In this document: in pieces, positions 41,188 through 51,639 of the stretch | Numbering within the stretch: position 1 is the stretch's first letter | Layout of the letters: every line of letters begins with the position of its first letter | Source of the DNA: Acidovorax sp. NCPPB 3576 | Lineage (GTDB): Bacteria; Pseudomonadota; Gammaproteobacteria; Burkholderiales; Burkholderiaceae_C | Direction of reading: 5' to 3' | Length of the DNA stretch: 64,000 nucleotides | NCBI RefSeq assembly: GCF_028473605.1 | Contig: NZ_CP097267.1 | Span: 4,022,501 to 4,086,500 of the forward strand | Notes under the pieces: generated by a model | Seen by the model: only the letters and a program-made list of their open reading frames with translations | Database searches by the model: none | What the model was told of the DNA's origin: nothing | Program-made: the position numbers and the translations under genes

Positions 41188-42327
41188 TCAGGCGCTCGCA
41201 AGAACCATATTGTCCCGATGCACCATCTCTGGCTCGGCGGCATACCCCAAAAGCCGCTCGAACTCCGATGATGGCTTTCGGCACAGGAGCCGAGCCTCCG
41301 CACTGGCGTAGTTTGCGAGCCCTCTGGCCACTTCCGCCCCGGTTTCGTCACGCACAGCGATAACGTCACCGCGCGAAAAGTCACCATCAACGGTGATCAT
41401 CCCGATCGGCAGAAGGCTTTTTCCCTCCGCTCGAAGCTTTACCGCGGCCCCCATGTCCACGGTCACGGAGCCACGCATTTGCAAATGGTCTGCCATCCAC
41501 TGCTTGCGCGCCTGTTTTTTCTGCGTCTGCGCGACCAGCAGGGTTCCAATGGCCTCTCCCTGCGTCAGGCGCACCAGCACATCGGTCTCCCGGCCCCACG
41601 CAATGACGGTGGAAGCACCCGAACCCGCAGCCCGTTTGGCCGCAATGATTTTCGTGATCATGCCGCCGCGACCGATGCTGGAGCCTACGCCACCCGCCAT
41701 CGCTTCCAGGGTCAAGTCGCCGGCCTGGGCTTCATGTACAAACTTCGCATCCGGATTGTGTCGGGGATCCGCCGTGTAAAGCCCTTTTTGATCCGTCAAG
41801 ATAATCAAGGCATCCGCCTCGATGAGGTTGGCGACCAACGCACCGAGCGTGTCGTTATCACCGAACTTGATCTCGTCCGTGACCACCGTATCGTTCTCGT
41901 TGATCACAGGCACCACGCCCAAGCGCAGCAGAGTGAGCAAGGTAGAGCGGGCATTCAGATAGCGCTCACGATCCGCCAAATCAGCGTGCGTGAGAAGCAC
42001 TTGCGCACTGCTCAGCCCTTGCTCCCTCAACTTGGTCTCGTACATCTGTGCAAGCCCCATCTGACCCACTGCCGCCGCCGCCTGGAGTTCGTGGATCTCA
42101 TGGGGACGCGTCGCCCAACCCAGGCGTTTCATCCCTTCCGCGATCGCGCCGCTGGACACCATGACCACCTCGCGCCGTCCGCCCGATTCGCCGCGCGCCA
42201 GCGCAGCCAGTTGGCGACTCCATTCTCCAATGGCGGCCTCATCCAAGCCCCGTCCCTCGTTGGTCACGAGGCTGGATCCTACTTTGACGACAATGCGGCG
42301 CGCGTCGCGCAATATGCTGGAAACCAT
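41188..42327 (-). CDS. proB: Glutamate 5-kinase with PUA domain
   Basis: 379 aa from ATG 42327 ([21 protein letters not shown]); a TTG at 42348 would add seven residues. Amino-acid kinase domain 1-265 ([53 protein letters not shown]) and C-terminal PUA domain (about 285-375). It phosphorylates glutamate, the first step of proline synthesis, with proline feedback. A repeat copy (42340-42389) occupies the region immediately upstream, supplying a GAAGG on the coding strand. proA is not adjacent. Convergent with rppH, downstream of obg. Confidence 0.94.
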   Translation of the reverse strand: MVSSILRDARRIVVKVGSSLVTNEGRGLDEAAIGEWSRQLAALARGESGGRREVVMVSSGAIAEGMKRLGWATRPHEIHELQAAAAVGQMGLAQMYETKLREQGLSSAQVLLTHADLADRERYLNARSTLLTLLRLGVVPVINENDTVVTDEIKFGDNDTLGALVANLIEADALIILTDQKGLYTADPRHNPDAKFVHEAQAGDLTLEAMAGGVGSSIGRGGMITKIIAAKRAAGSGASTVIAWGRETDVLVRLTQGEAIGTLLVAQTQKKQARKQWMADHLQMRGSVTVDMGAAVKLRAEGKSLLPIGMITVDGDFSRGDVIAVRDETGAEVARGLANYASAEARLLCRKPSSEFERLLGYAAEPEMVHRDNMVLASA

Positions 42328-42339
42328 ATGAACAATATT

Positions 42340-42389
42340 GGCCTTCAACGCTTGATGGACAAGCGATGAACGCTATTAAATAAATAGCA
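42340..42389 (-). repeat. 50-bp IR-spacer-box repeat, copy F
   Basis: On the minus strand: IR TGCTATTTATTTAATAGCG (42389-42371), 19-nt spacer, box GCGTTGAAGGCC (42351-42340), 10 of 12 matches to the box. It spans the obg-proB gap up to 13 nt before the preferred proB start. Confidence 0.7.
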
Positions 42390-42409
42390 TGGACGGAGAT
42401 GCATTCGAA

Positions 42410-43588
<1,179 letters not shown>

Positions 43589-43603
43589 TCAAAGTGACAG
43601 GCG

Positions 43604-43861
43604 TTAGGCCGGCGTCACATTGACCGTGTGCTTGGACAGTGCGCCCTTCGTGCCGAAAGACACGTGGCCATCGACCAGTGCGAACAGCGTGTGGTCTTTG
43701 CCTACGCCAACGTTCGTGCCGGGATGGAAACGCGTGCCACGTTGGCGCACGATGATCGAGCCAGCGCTGATCAATTCGCCACCAAAGGCCTTCACACCGA
43801 GCATCTTGGGCTTGGAATCGCGCCCGTTTCGCGTAGAGCCGCCGCCTTTTTTCTGTGCCAT
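43604..43861 (-). CDS. rpmA: 50S ribosomal protein L27
   Basis: 85 aa. Family N-terminus [19 protein letters not shown], whose flexible tail reaches the peptidyl transferase centre, then [20 protein letters not shown] and the end of the beta barrel. Starts 14 bp after rplU. Lysine/glycine content and length (85) are standard. Confidence 0.98.
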   Translation of the reverse strand: MAQKKGGGSTRNGRDSKPKMLGVKAFGGELISAGSIIVRQRGTRFHPGTNVGVGKDHTLFALVDGHVSFGTKGALSKHTVNVTPA

Positions 43862-43875
43862 GACATCAGCTCCTT

Positions 43876-44187
43876 TTAACCGGCGATCGCACCGATTTGC
43901 AGTTCGGTGAACTGCTGGCGATGGCCTTGGCGTTTCTGATAGTGCTTGCGACGGCGCATCTTGAAGATGTGCACTTTGTCGTGCTTGCCGTGCGCCACGA
44001 CGGTTGCCGTGACGGTTGCGCCGGACACCAGGGGAGTGCCAACCTTGATTTCAGCGCCGTTTCCGACGGCCAGAACCTGGTCGATCACAATTTCCTGGCC
44101 TACGTCCGCAGCAATCTGTTCTACTTTAATTTTTTCGCCGGAAGCAACGCGATACTGCTTGCCGCCGGTTTTTATGACCGCGTACAT
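43876..44187 (-). CDS. rplU: 50S ribosomal protein L21
   Basis: 103 aa, same length as E. coli L21. [20 protein letters not shown] at the start and the C-terminal [20 protein letters not shown] rRNA-binding segment. AGAGG lies 5 nt before the ATG. First gene of rplU-rpmA-obg, divergent from ispB as in most beta- and gamma-proteobacteria. Confidence 0.98.
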   Translation of the reverse strand: MYAVIKTGGKQYRVASGEKIKVEQIAADVGQEIVIDQVLAVGNGAEIKVGTPLVSGATVTATVVAHGKHDKVHIFKMRRRKHYQKRQGHRQQFTELQIGAIAG

Positions 44188-44237
44188 GTGAACCTCTTTG
44201 AATGGAGTTCTGCGGACGAATTTCCGCAGAGCCGGCG

Positions 44238-44243
44238 ACTATA
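44238..44243 (-). promoter_or_regulatory. Candidate -10 of rplU
   Basis: TATAGT on the minus strand, preceded by an A-rich tract (44250-44262). It predicts a leader of about 45 nt to the rplU ATG. No clear -35. Confidence 0.35.
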
Positions 44244-44355
44244 GCATGAGGAAGTTTTTTTAGCCAGTCAGCCGAATCTGCTGAGGCAACGGCTTCAGAG
44301 ATCAGCTTTTGAAGCAGGAAAGCGAAGGGCATTCGAGTCGGCACAAAGCGATTCC

Positions 44356-44361
44356 TATAAT
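44356..44361 (+). promoter_or_regulatory. Consensus -10 of ispB
   Basis: TATAAT, 29 nt before the TTG start chosen for ispB. Because transcription would start at about 44368, the longer ATG frame starting at 44309 is excluded. The -35 is weak. Confidence 0.5.
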
Positions 44362-44389
44362 CCATCTTTCGTCGCTGCACACGCTCATC

Positions 44390-45373
44390 TTGTCCACCAC
44401 CACCTCCAGCACCTCAGCAACCCTCGCCTTGATCGCCGACGACATGCACGAGGTGGACAAAGTCATTGCCGCCCGGCTGAATTCGTCAGTCTCTCTTGTG
44501 GGCGACATTGCCCGTTACATCATTTCTGCTGGAGGCAAGCGACTGCGCCCCGCATTGCTTTTGCTGATGTGCGGCGCACTCGGCTACAAGGGGCTCCAGC
44601 GTTTCAATCTGGCAGCGGTTGTGGAGTTCATTCATACCGCCACCCTGCTACATGACGATGTGGTGGATGAATCTACCTTGCGGAGAGGCCGTCCGACGGC
44701 CAATGAAAACTTTGGCAATCCGGCGAGCGTGCTGGTCGGTGATTTCTTGCACTCGCGCGCCTTCCAGATGATGGTCGATGCCGATGACATGCGCGTGATG
44801 CAGATCCTTTCGGAGGCCACCAACGTCATTGCCGAAGGAGAGGTGCAGCAACTCATGAACACCCATGACGCCTCGCTGGACGAGCAGGGCTATCTGGACG
44901 TCATCCGGTCCAAGACGGCCAAACTCTTCGAGGCGAGCGCTCGGCTAGCGGCCATTCTGGCCCGCAGCACCCCCGATTTGGAGAAGGCCTGCGCAGATTA
45001 CGGCCAAGCATTAGGGACTGCTTTTCAAGTCATTGACGACGTGCTTGACTATGATGGCGACTCATCGGAAATGGGGAAAAATCTTGGCGATGATCTCCGG
45101 GAAGGCAAAGTCACCCTGCCCTTGATCATTGCAATGCAGCGCGGCACTCAAGAGCAGCGGCTACTGATAGAAAACGCCATACAAACTGGCGCCGTGGAGG
45201 AGCTTCCTGCCATCGTGCAAATCGTGAAAAGCACTGGAGCACTTGAGGCGACGCGGTTTGCTGCAGCGGCTCAAGCCCAGCAGGCGATCGATGCAGCGAA
45301 GCAATTGCCCCCCAATAGTTACACAGAAGGTTTGCTAGAATTGGCTTCGCAATTATTGGAGCGGCGCCTGTAA
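44390..45373 (+). CDS. ispB: Octaprenyl (long-chain polyprenyl) diphosphate synthase
   Basis: 327 aa from TTG 44390 (E. coli IspB 323). First Asp-rich motif LLHDDVVDE (about 85), GGKRLRP just before it, and second motif FQVIDDVLDYDGD (about 213). It chains isopentenyl diphosphate onto FPP to make the ubiquinone side chain; chain length cannot be read exactly. The start is inferred from the -10 position and family length; ATG at codon 19 is the alternative. Codon use is less GC-rich than the left part of the window. tRNA-Pro follows by 19 bp. Confidence 0.93.
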   Translation: MSTTTSSTSATLALIADDMHEVDKVIAARLNSSVSLVGDIARYIISAGGKRLRPALLLLMCGALGYKGLQRFNLAAVVEFIHTATLLHDDVVDESTLRRGRPTANENFGNPASVLVGDFLHSRAFQMMVDADDMRVMQILSEATNVIAEGEVQQLMNTHDASLDEQGYLDVIRSKTAKLFEASARLAAILARSTPDLEKACADYGQALGTAFQVIDDVLDYDGDSSEMGKNLGDDLREGKVTLPLIIAMQRGTQEQRLLIENAIQTGAVEELPAIVQIVKSTGALEATRFAAAAQAQQAIDAAKQLPPNSYTEGLLELASQLLERRL

Positions 45374-45392
45374 TTGCCATAAAAGCAACAAT

Positions 45393-45469
45393 CGGGGTGT
45401 AGCTTAGCCTGGTAGAGCGCTACGTTCGGGACGTAGAGGCCGGAGGTTCGAATCCTCTCACCCCGACCA
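45393..45469 (+). tRNA. tRNA-Pro (anticodon CGG)
   Basis: 77 nt including encoded CCA. Acceptor CGGGGTG / CACCCCG, D-loop AGCCTGGTAGAGC, anticodon stem CTACG / CGTAG around TTCGGGA, T-arm GGAGGTTCGAATCCTC. Reads CCG codons, frequent in this GC-rich genome. Confidence 0.97.
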
Positions 45470-45581
45470 TGCCGTTAAGCCTTCGTGGTTTCGCTGCACT
45501 CCCGCTGTGCAATTCCATGGCTTGAACATCTGGGCGATGTTAGGATGGTTTCCTTTCATCCACATTGATTCTGCTGGTTAC

Positions 45582-47312
45582 ATGGCTGTTGATACCGCAC
45601 CCAAAGAAGGCGCCGCAATTGCCTTGCCTGGCCTAGGCCGGGCTTTGATGTCAGCCGGCAAGCTGAGTCAAAAATCAGCTGAAGACATCTTTCGCAAATC
45701 GCAGGCGGGGAAAACCAGCTTCATTGCTGAACTCACAGGGTCTGGAGCCGTGTCTTCAGCCGAGTTGGCGCACACGGTCTCTGCCGTGTTCGGTGCGCCT
45801 TTACTGGATCTGGAAGCGATTGACCCCCTCCGGATTCCTAAAGATCTGCTTGATCCAAAGATCTGCATTGCCTATCGCGTCGTTGCTCTGAGCAAGCGCA
45901 ACAATCGGCTGATTGTGGCGACGGCTGACCCTACTGACCAAGAAGCAGCAGAGAGGATCAAATTCACGACCCAGATGGGCGTGGATTGGATTATTGCGGA
46001 ATATGACAAGCTTATCAAACTTATAGAGGCTAATAATAAGTCGGTAAGTGAATCGATGGAAAGTCTGTCGAGCGGGGGAGATTTCGAATTTGACGATGTC
46101 AAGATTGAAGAGGCTCCCGAAAATGCAGACAGCGCCAACGATGTTGAAGATGCGCCTATCGTCAAGTTCCTCCATAAAATGCTTTTGGACGCGTTCAATA
46201 TGCGTGCTTCCGATTTGCATTTTGAACCTTACGAACACCAATACCGGGTACGCTTTCGCATCGATGGCGAACTACGCGAAATTGCTTCGCCACCAATTGC
46301 CATCAAGGACAAGCTTGCGTCCCGAATCAAGGTCATTTCCCGGCTTGATATTTCGGAAAAACGTGTGCCACAAGATGGCCGTATGAAACTGAAAGTCGGC
46401 CCGGATCGGGTCATCGACTTTCGGGTGAGTACGCTGCCAACGCTCTTTGGTGAAAAGATCGTGATTCGGATTCTGGATCCTAGCAGCGCCAAGTTGGGCA
46501 TTGATGCGCTAGGTTACGAGCCAGAAGAAAAGGCACGACTGATGCATGCGATAGGACGACCTTATGGCATGATTTTGGTTACCGGACCAACTGGCTCCGG
46601 AAAAACCGTTTCTTTGTACACCTGCCTGAACTTGCTCAATAAGGCGGGAGTCAATATTGCCACCGCTGAGGACCCTTCGGAAATCAATTTACCTGGTGTT
46701 AATCAGGTAAACGTTAATGAGAAGGCGGGACTAACCTTTGCTGTCGCACTCAAATCGTTTCTGCGTCAAGATCCTGACATCATCATGGTCGGCGAAATTC
46801 GCGACCTTGAAACAGCGGATATTTCCATTAAGGCTGCCCAGACGGGCCACTTGGTGCTGTCCACCCTACATACCAATGATGCGCCAACCACGCTCACCCG
46901 GATGCGCAATATGGGAATTGCGCCATTCAATATTGCGTCAAGCGTCATTCTGATAACAGCCCAGCGCTTGGCTCGCCGTTTATGCCCCGTCTGCAAAGCG
47001 CCTGCGGATATTCCACATGAAACCTTGCTCGAATCCGGCTACAAAGAGGATGAGATCGATGGTACTTGGGTGACATATCGTCCGGTGGGTTGCTCTGCTT
47101 GCAACAATGGCTACAAAGGACGACTGGGTATTTATCAAGTCATGCCAATTTCCGAAGAAATTCAACGCATTATTCTGCGGGATGGAAGTGCATTGGAAAT
47201 CTCCAAGCAAGCCAAAGCGGAGGGGGTCCGCTCCTTACGCGATGCAGGTCTTCATAAAGCCAAGATGGGGCTAACCTCTCTCGAAGAGGTGCTGGCCGTC
47301 ACCAACGAATAG
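45582..47312 (+). CDS. pilB: Type IV pilus assembly ATPase PilB
   Basis: 576 aa (usual 565-578). N-terminal MshEN-type domain (about 1-140), then Walker A LVTGPTGSGKTVSLYTC (about 330), Asp box, Walker B DIIMVGEIRDLETADIS and His box STLHTNDAP. A four-cysteine zinc site is present (LCPVCKAP.. and CSACNNGYKGR). It powers pilus extension. ATG 45582 (MAVDTAPKEG) chosen over upstream in-frame ATGs by length; no strong Shine-Dalgarno. GC content here is near 45-50 percent by line counts, far below neighbours. Confidence 0.94.
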   Translation: MAVDTAPKEGAAIALPGLGRALMSAGKLSQKSAEDIFRKSQAGKTSFIAELTGSGAVSSAELAHTVSAVFGAPLLDLEAIDPLRIPKDLLDPKICIAYRVVALSKRNNRLIVATADPTDQEAAERIKFTTQMGVDWIIAEYDKLIKLIEANNKSVSESMESLSSGGDFEFDDVKIEEAPENADSANDVEDAPIVKFLHKMLLDAFNMRASDLHFEPYEHQYRVRFRIDGELREIASPPIAIKDKLASRIKVISRLDISEKRVPQDGRMKLKVGPDRVIDFRVSTLPTLFGEKIVIRILDPSSAKLGIDALGYEPEEKARLMHAIGRPYGMILVTGPTGSGKTVSLYTCLNLLNKAGVNIATAEDPSEINLPGVNQVNVNEKAGLTFAVALKSFLRQDPDIIMVGEIRDLETADISIKAAQTGHLVLSTLHTNDAPTTLTRMRNMGIAPFNIASSVILITAQRLARRLCPVCKAPADIPHETLLESGYKEDEIDGTWVTYRPVGCSACNNGYKGRLGIYQVMPISEEIQRIILRDGSALEISKQAKAEGVRSLRDAGLHKAKMGLTSLEEVLAVTNE

Positions 47313-47332
47313 CGCCAATCGCGAGGATTATT

Positions 47333-48550
47333 ATGGCAACCGCCGCATCGAGAGATATCAAGGACTTTGTCTTTGAGTGGGAGGGCAAGGATCGTAGTGG
47401 AAAGATTGTCCGCGGAGAAGTGCGAGCCGTCGGCGAAAACCAAGTCCAAGCGACATTGCGCAGACAAGGAGTCCTGCCCACCAAAATCAAGAAGCGGCGC
47501 ATGCGTTCGGGCAAGAAAATCAAGCCCAAGGACATCGCTCTGTTCACGCGCCAGATGGCAACCATGATGAAGGCCGGCGTACCGTTGCTGCAATCCTTTG
47601 ATATTGTGGGCCGAGGCAATACCAATGCCAGCGTCACAAAGTTGCTCAATGACATTCGAAGTGATGTGGAAACGGGAACATCGCTAAATGGTGCATTTCG
47701 CAAGTACCCAATGTATTTCGACAGTCTTTATTGCAATCTTGTTGAAGCTGGCGAAGCTGCAGGTATTTTGGAGGCTTTGCTGGATAGGCTTGCCATGTAC
47801 ATGGAAAAGACCGAGGCCATCAAATCGAAGATCAAATCAGCATTGATGTATCCCATTTCGGTGGTTATCGTTGCATTTGTTGTCGTAACGGTGATCATGA
47901 TTTTTGTGATTCCCGCATTCAAGGAAGTCTTCACTTCATTTGGAGCAGAATTGCCAGCGCCCACGCTCCTTGTGATGGGCATGAGTGAGATATTTGTCAA
48001 ATGGTGGTGGCTCATTTTTGGCGTATTAGGTGGGGGATTTTATTTTTTCATGCAGGCTTGGCGCCGTAGCGAAAAAGTACAGATGTTCATGGATCGCCTA
48101 TTGCTGCGGCTACCCGTTTTCGGGTCTTTGATTGATAAATCATGTGTAGCTCGCTGGACTCGTACGCTGTCCACCATGTTCGCCGCTGGCGTTCCCTTGG
48201 TTGAAGCCTTGGATTCGGTGGGTGGTGCATCTGGCAATTCCGTGTATGCCCTCGCTACTGAAAGAATTCAGCAGGAAGTGTCGACAGGGACGAGCTTGAC
48301 GGCAGCCATGGGCAATGCCAATGTCTTCCCCTCCATGGTGATTCAAATGTGCGCCATCGGGGAAGAATCAGGCTCCATCGATCACATGTTGAGTAAGGCA
48401 GCGGATTTCTACGAAGCAGAAGTGGATGAAATGGTTGCAGGGCTCTCCAGCCTAATGGAACCTATCATCATCGTTTTCCTGGGCACGATCATTGGGGGCA
48501 TCGTGGTTTCGATGTACCTCCCGATTTTCAAACTGGGTCAAGTCGTCTGA
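47333..48550 (+). CDS. pilC: Type IV pilus inner-membrane platform protein PilC
   Basis: 405 aa. Two GspF domains (about 70-195 and 275-395; LFTRQMATMMKAGVPLLQS and RWTRTLSTMFAAGVPLVEA are the duplicated starts) and three membrane segments (SVVIVAFVVVTVIMIFVIPA, WWWLIFGVLGGGFYFFM, IIIVFLGTIIGGIVVSMYLP). PilC couples PilB rotation to pilin insertion. Starts 20 bp after pilB; the stop overlaps the pilD ATG (TGATG). AT-rich like pilB. Confidence 0.95.
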   Translation: MATAASRDIKDFVFEWEGKDRSGKIVRGEVRAVGENQVQATLRRQGVLPTKIKKRRMRSGKKIKPKDIALFTRQMATMMKAGVPLLQSFDIVGRGNTNASVTKLLNDIRSDVETGTSLNGAFRKYPMYFDSLYCNLVEAGEAAGILEALLDRLAMYMEKTEAIKSKIKSALMYPISVVIVAFVVVTVIMIFVIPAFKEVFTSFGAELPAPTLLVMGMSEIFVKWWWLIFGVLGGGFYFFMQAWRRSEKVQMFMDRLLLRLPVFGSLIDKSCVARWTRTLSTMFAAGVPLVEALDSVGGASGNSVYALATERIQQEVSTGTSLTAAMGNANVFPSMVIQMCAIGEESGSIDHMLSKAADFYEAEVDEMVAGLSSLMEPIIIVFLGTIIGGIVVSMYLPIFKLGQVV

Positions 48551-49434
48551 TGGAACTGGGACCTTGGGGAGACGCTTCGGCACTCGGCATTTTGGGTCTG
48601 CTGATCGGTAGCTTCCTGAATGTCGTGATCTATCGTTTACCGAAGATGATGGAGCGGCAGTGGGCCGCAGAATGCGCAGACTTTGCTGCCACAGCGAATA
48701 AAGACGCGGCCTCCACTGAGATGTCGGTGGCGCCTGCGGAATCGTTCAACCTCTGGACGCCGGCGTCGCGCTGCCCCGCGTGCGGGCACGCAGTGCAATG
48801 GTATGAAAACATCCCAGTCCTTAGCTATCTGTGGCTTCGGGGACGATGCTCAGCGTGCAAAGTGCGAATCAGTCCCCGATATCCCCTGGTCGAACTGGCC
48901 ACGGGAAGCCTCTTCTTCTTCTGCGGCTGGCACTGGGGCACGACGTTCACTGCAGTGGCTTGGTGTGGATTCGCCGCAGCGCTGGTCGCTCTGGCATTTA
49001 TCGATTGGGACACCACGCTGTTGCCCGATGACATCACGCTGCCGTTGCTCTGGGCTGGCCTGATCGCCTCTGCGTTGCAGTGGACTACCGTGCCCTTGTT
49101 CAGCGCCGTCATGGGCGCCGTGGGTGGCTACCTTTCTTTGTGGACGGTGTACTGGGCCTTTAAGCTCGCTACGGGCAAGGAAGGCATGGGTCACGGGGAT
49201 TTCAAGCTGTTTGCGGCACTGGGAGCCTGGTTCGGTTGGCCGGCACTGGTACCCATCATTCTCATCGCCTCCGTGATCGGCGCATTCATAGGCATCGGTA
49301 TGAAATTTGCCAGTCAACTGCGCGAAGGTGGATACATTCCCTTCGGCCCTTTCCTGGTCGGATCAGGACTGGCGGCCATGGTGTTCGGGCCGGAAACGAT
49401 CTTGCAAGGTTTATTGCGCAGCCTGGGGCTTTGA
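48550..49434 (+). CDS. pilD: Prepilin peptidase / N-methyltransferase PilD
   Basis: 294 aa. N-terminal zinc site CPACGH and CSACKV (about 75-105), then about seven membrane helices with the two catalytic aspartates in IDWDTTLLPDD and GHGDFKLFAALGAWFGW. It cleaves prepilin leaders and N-methylates the new Phe. One-base overlap with pilC. GC content returns towards normal within this gene. Confidence 0.95.
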   Translation: MELGPWGDASALGILGLLIGSFLNVVIYRLPKMMERQWAAECADFAATANKDAASTEMSVAPAESFNLWTPASRCPACGHAVQWYENIPVLSYLWLRGRCSACKVRISPRYPLVELATGSLFFFCGWHWGTTFTAVAWCGFAAALVALAFIDWDTTLLPDDITLPLLWAGLIASALQWTTVPLFSAVMGAVGGYLSLWTVYWAFKLATGKEGMGHGDFKLFAALGAWFGWPALVPIILIASVIGAFIGIGMKFASQLREGGYIPFGPFLVGSGLAAMVFGPETILQGLLRSLGL

Positions 49435-49441
49435 GCAGCGC

Positions 49442-50062
49442 ATGGGGCTCGGATTACGAAGCGCTCTCCGCCTGGGCCTGACCGGCGGGATTGGCAGCGG
49501 GAAAAGTACGGTAGGGAAAATACTGGTAGAACAAGGCGCAGCGTTGATCGACGCGGATCACCTCTCGCGCCAAGCAACGGCACCACTGGGCGCGGCCATA
49601 GAGCCGATCCGCGAAACCTTCGGCGACGCATTGATCGACGCGCAAGGAGGCATGCACCGTGATCGCATGCGCGAGCTGGTGTTCAAGGACCCTTTGGCAC
49701 GCCAGCGCCTGGAGCATATCGTCCACCCTTTGGTTTCTCTGGCAACCCAGAAAGCCGCTTCACACGCTGCGCTGAACGGTGCCAAATTGATCGTCTTCGA
49801 CATTCCGCTGCTGGTCGAGTCGGCACGCTGGACGCACCAGTTGGATCAGGTTCTTATCGTGGACTGCACTCCGGAAACTCAAATTTCACGCGTTCAACAA
49901 CGCAGCGGCCTCTCGCGCGCGATGGTGGAAGGAATCATGGCTTCTCAAGCGCCTCGCGCCATTCGGCGTGCTGCGGCAGACATGGTGCTTCACAACGATG
50001 GGATCTCGTTGCAAGGGTTGGAGTCGGCGGTGCTGCAGATCGCTCGGCGGTTCGGGCTATGA
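49442..50062 (+). CDS. coaE: Dephospho-CoA kinase
   Basis: 206 aa, as E. coli CoaE. P-loop LTGGIGSGKSTVGKIL (about 12), IDADHLSRQATAPLGAAI, and VFDIPLLVESARW (Walker B-like). Catalyses the last step of CoA synthesis. Start MGLGLRSALRLGLTGG 8 bp after pilD; a longer frame inside pilD is rejected. Follows the conserved pilD-coaE-zapD-yacG order. Confidence 0.95.
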   Translation: MGLGLRSALRLGLTGGIGSGKSTVGKILVEQGAALIDADHLSRQATAPLGAAIEPIRETFGDALIDAQGGMHRDRMRELVFKDPLARQRLEHIVHPLVSLATQKAASHAALNGAKLIVFDIPLLVESARWTHQLDQVLIVDCTPETQISRVQQRSGLSRAMVEGIMASQAPRAIRRAAADMVLHNDGISLQGLESAVLQIARRFGL

Positions 50063-50125
50063 TGCGCGGCATATCGGATGCGCGAAGCTGGCAGCGCCAG
50101 CCGTGTGCCCCAGGAACCCTGCAGC

Positions 50126-50881
50126 GTGATCCTTTACGAATATCCCTTCAACGAACGACTGAGAACCTACCTGCGGCTCGAGCAGCTGTTTCGCCGCCTG
50201 GGTGAGTTGATTCCGCGCCAGCATCCACTGGACCACCACTACGCTTTGGTGACGGTCTTCGAAATCATGGACGTCGCTGCCCGCGCCGACTTGAAATCGG
50301 ATGTGCTGAAGGATCTGGAAAAGCAAAAGCACCAATTGGATGGCTACCGGGGCAACCCCTCGATTTCCGAGGCGGTGCTGGATGGCATCATCGCGCAACT
50401 GGACCGTTGCTTTGCCGGATTGAACGCACAGACTGGCAAGGCAGGCCAGGCCTTGGCGGAAAACGATTGGCTCATGAGCATCCGCAGCCGGGTGGGAATT
50501 CCTGGAGGCACCTGCGGTTTCGATCTGCCTGCCTACTACGCTTGGCAGCACCATGCGCCCCAAAAGCGGCAAAACGACCTGGAATCGTGGGCGACCACGC
50601 TGGCGCCTCTGGCAGAGTCGCTCTATGTGCTCCTTAAACTGCTGCGTGATTCCGGCGTGCCACAGAAGGTGGCTGCGGACCACGGGCAGTTCCAGCAAAA
50701 CCTGCCCCAGGGCCGCACCTTTCAACTGCTGCGCCTTCGCATCGATCCTTCCCTGGATTTGGTCCCAGAGATCAGCGGCAACCGCCTGATCGTTTCGGTG
50801 CGGCTGATGCGTCAGCACGAGGATGGCAAGCTGCATGCCGCCAATGAAGATGCCGCATTTGAACTGACCCTGTGCGCCTGA
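50126..50881 (+). CDS. zapD: Cell division protein ZapD
   Basis: 251 aa from GTG 50126 (MILYEYPFNERLRTYLRLEQ), with AGGAA 9 nt upstream; E. coli ZapD is 247. Helical N-terminal part and a C-terminal beta region; conserved stretches IPGGTCGFDLPAYYAW and FQLLRLRIDPSLDLVPEISG. ZapD crosslinks FtsZ filaments at the septum. An ATG at 50078 would add 16 poorly conserved residues. Confidence 0.92.
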   Translation: MILYEYPFNERLRTYLRLEQLFRRLGELIPRQHPLDHHYALVTVFEIMDVAARADLKSDVLKDLEKQKHQLDGYRGNPSISEAVLDGIIAQLDRCFAGLNAQTGKAGQALAENDWLMSIRSRVGIPGGTCGFDLPAYYAWQHHAPQKRQNDLESWATTLAPLAESLYVLLKLLRDSGVPQKVAADHGQFQQNLPQGRTFQLLRLRIDPSLDLVPEISGNRLIVSVRLMRQHEDGKLHAANEDAAFELTLCA

Positions 50882-50894
50882 GCGCCGCGTGACC

Positions 50895-51143
50895 ATGAGC
50901 CGTTCCCAGCCGCGTTCCCCCGCCCCCTCAAACGCCAAATATGTGACTTGCCCGGCCTGCCGCGGCGAGAGCCTCTACAGCCCCAGCAATCCGTTCCGTC
51001 CGTTTTGCAGCGAACGCTGCAAGCAGTTCGATCTGGGTGCCTGGGCAAGCGAAGAATTTCGCGTGCCCACCGAAGCACCGACGCTGGAGCCTGACCTGAG
51101 CGACACGCTACCGTATGTCCCACCGGGTGCGTGGGAAAAATAG
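50895..51143 (+). CDS. yacG: DNA gyrase inhibitor YacG
   Basis: 82 aa zinc protein. CPACRGES and FCSERCKQFDLGAWASEEF (Cys4 site) are diagnostic; the tail EFRVPTEAP is also typical. In E. coli YacG binds GyrB and blocks DNA binding. GTG 50889 would add two residues. Final gene of the coaE-zapD-yacG set; convergent with mutT, with repeat copy D in the gap. Confidence 0.93.
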   Translation: MSRSQPRSPAPSNAKYVTCPACRGESLYSPSNPFRPFCSERCKQFDLGAWASEEFRVPTEAPTLEPDLSDTLPYVPPGAWEK

Positions 51144-51191
51144 CCCCCAGCGCATATACCACTAGGGGCTGTAGCTATTATTTTTATAGCA
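51142..51191 (-). repeat. 50-bp IR-spacer-box repeat, copy D
   Basis: On the minus strand: IR TGCTATAAAAATAATAGCT (51191-51173), 19-nt spacer with CTAG, box GCGCTGGGGGCT (51153-51142). It fills the 52-bp gap between convergent yacG and mutT and touches both stop codons' neighbourhoods. Confidence 0.85.
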
Positions 51192-51195
51192 CCTC

Positions 51196-51639
51196 TCAAA
51201 TAGGGGGGTCGAAGGTTTCTCCACGCTCCTGGGCCAGCCACTCCAGAACGGGATAGGCACCCGGCAGTACTGGCGAAACCTGCAAGGGCCAATGCTGCCA
51301 GGCCATGGTCTGGCCCTCGCGCATCTCGAAGTCGCCCTGCCATTCCCACACCTTGCACCAATGCAGCCGCACGAGGGCATGGGGATAGTCGTGTTCCGTT
51401 ACCTTCCAGACGACCGCTGGGCCGATGGTGACGCCCAATTCCTCGATCAACTCTCGCCGCAAGGCCTGCTCGACGGTTTCCCCCGCCTCCAGCTTTCCTC
51501 CCGGAAACTCCCAATACCCGGCATAGGGCTTGCCTGCTGGACGGGTGGATAAGAGCATTGCGCCATCCGCGCGCAGCAGGATACCGACCGCCACCTCGGT
51601 GTGTTTTCTGGTGCCGGCATCGATCATTGGTTCAGCCAT
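51196..51639 (-). CDS. mutT: 8-oxo-dGTP diphosphatase MutT
   Basis: 147 aa. Nudix box [22 protein letters not shown] (about 52-73) after WEFPGG. Family start [20 protein letters not shown]. It removes mutagenic 8-oxo-dGTP. ATG 51639 overlaps the 3' end of the DUF815 gene by 8 bases; ATG 51627 is an alternative. Place in argJ-DUF815-mutT is typical of beta-proteobacteria. Confidence 0.9.
   Translation of the reverse strand: MAEPMIDAGTRKHTEVAVGILLRADGAMLLSTRPAGKPYAGYWEFPGGKLEAGETVEQALRRELIEELGVTIGPAVVWKVTEHDYPHALVRLHWCKVWEWQGDFEMREGQTMAWQHWPLQVSPVLPGAYPVLEWLAQERGETFDPPI

Noticed and set aside
44309..44389. ATG-started 27-codon extension of ispB
   Set aside because: It begins upstream of the TATAAT element and adds non-conserved sequence beyond the family length.
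45393..45469. tRNA-Pro as an integration site of a mobile element
   Set aside because: No integrase and no repeat of the tRNA 3' end in the flanking 10 kb; the neighbours are core genes.
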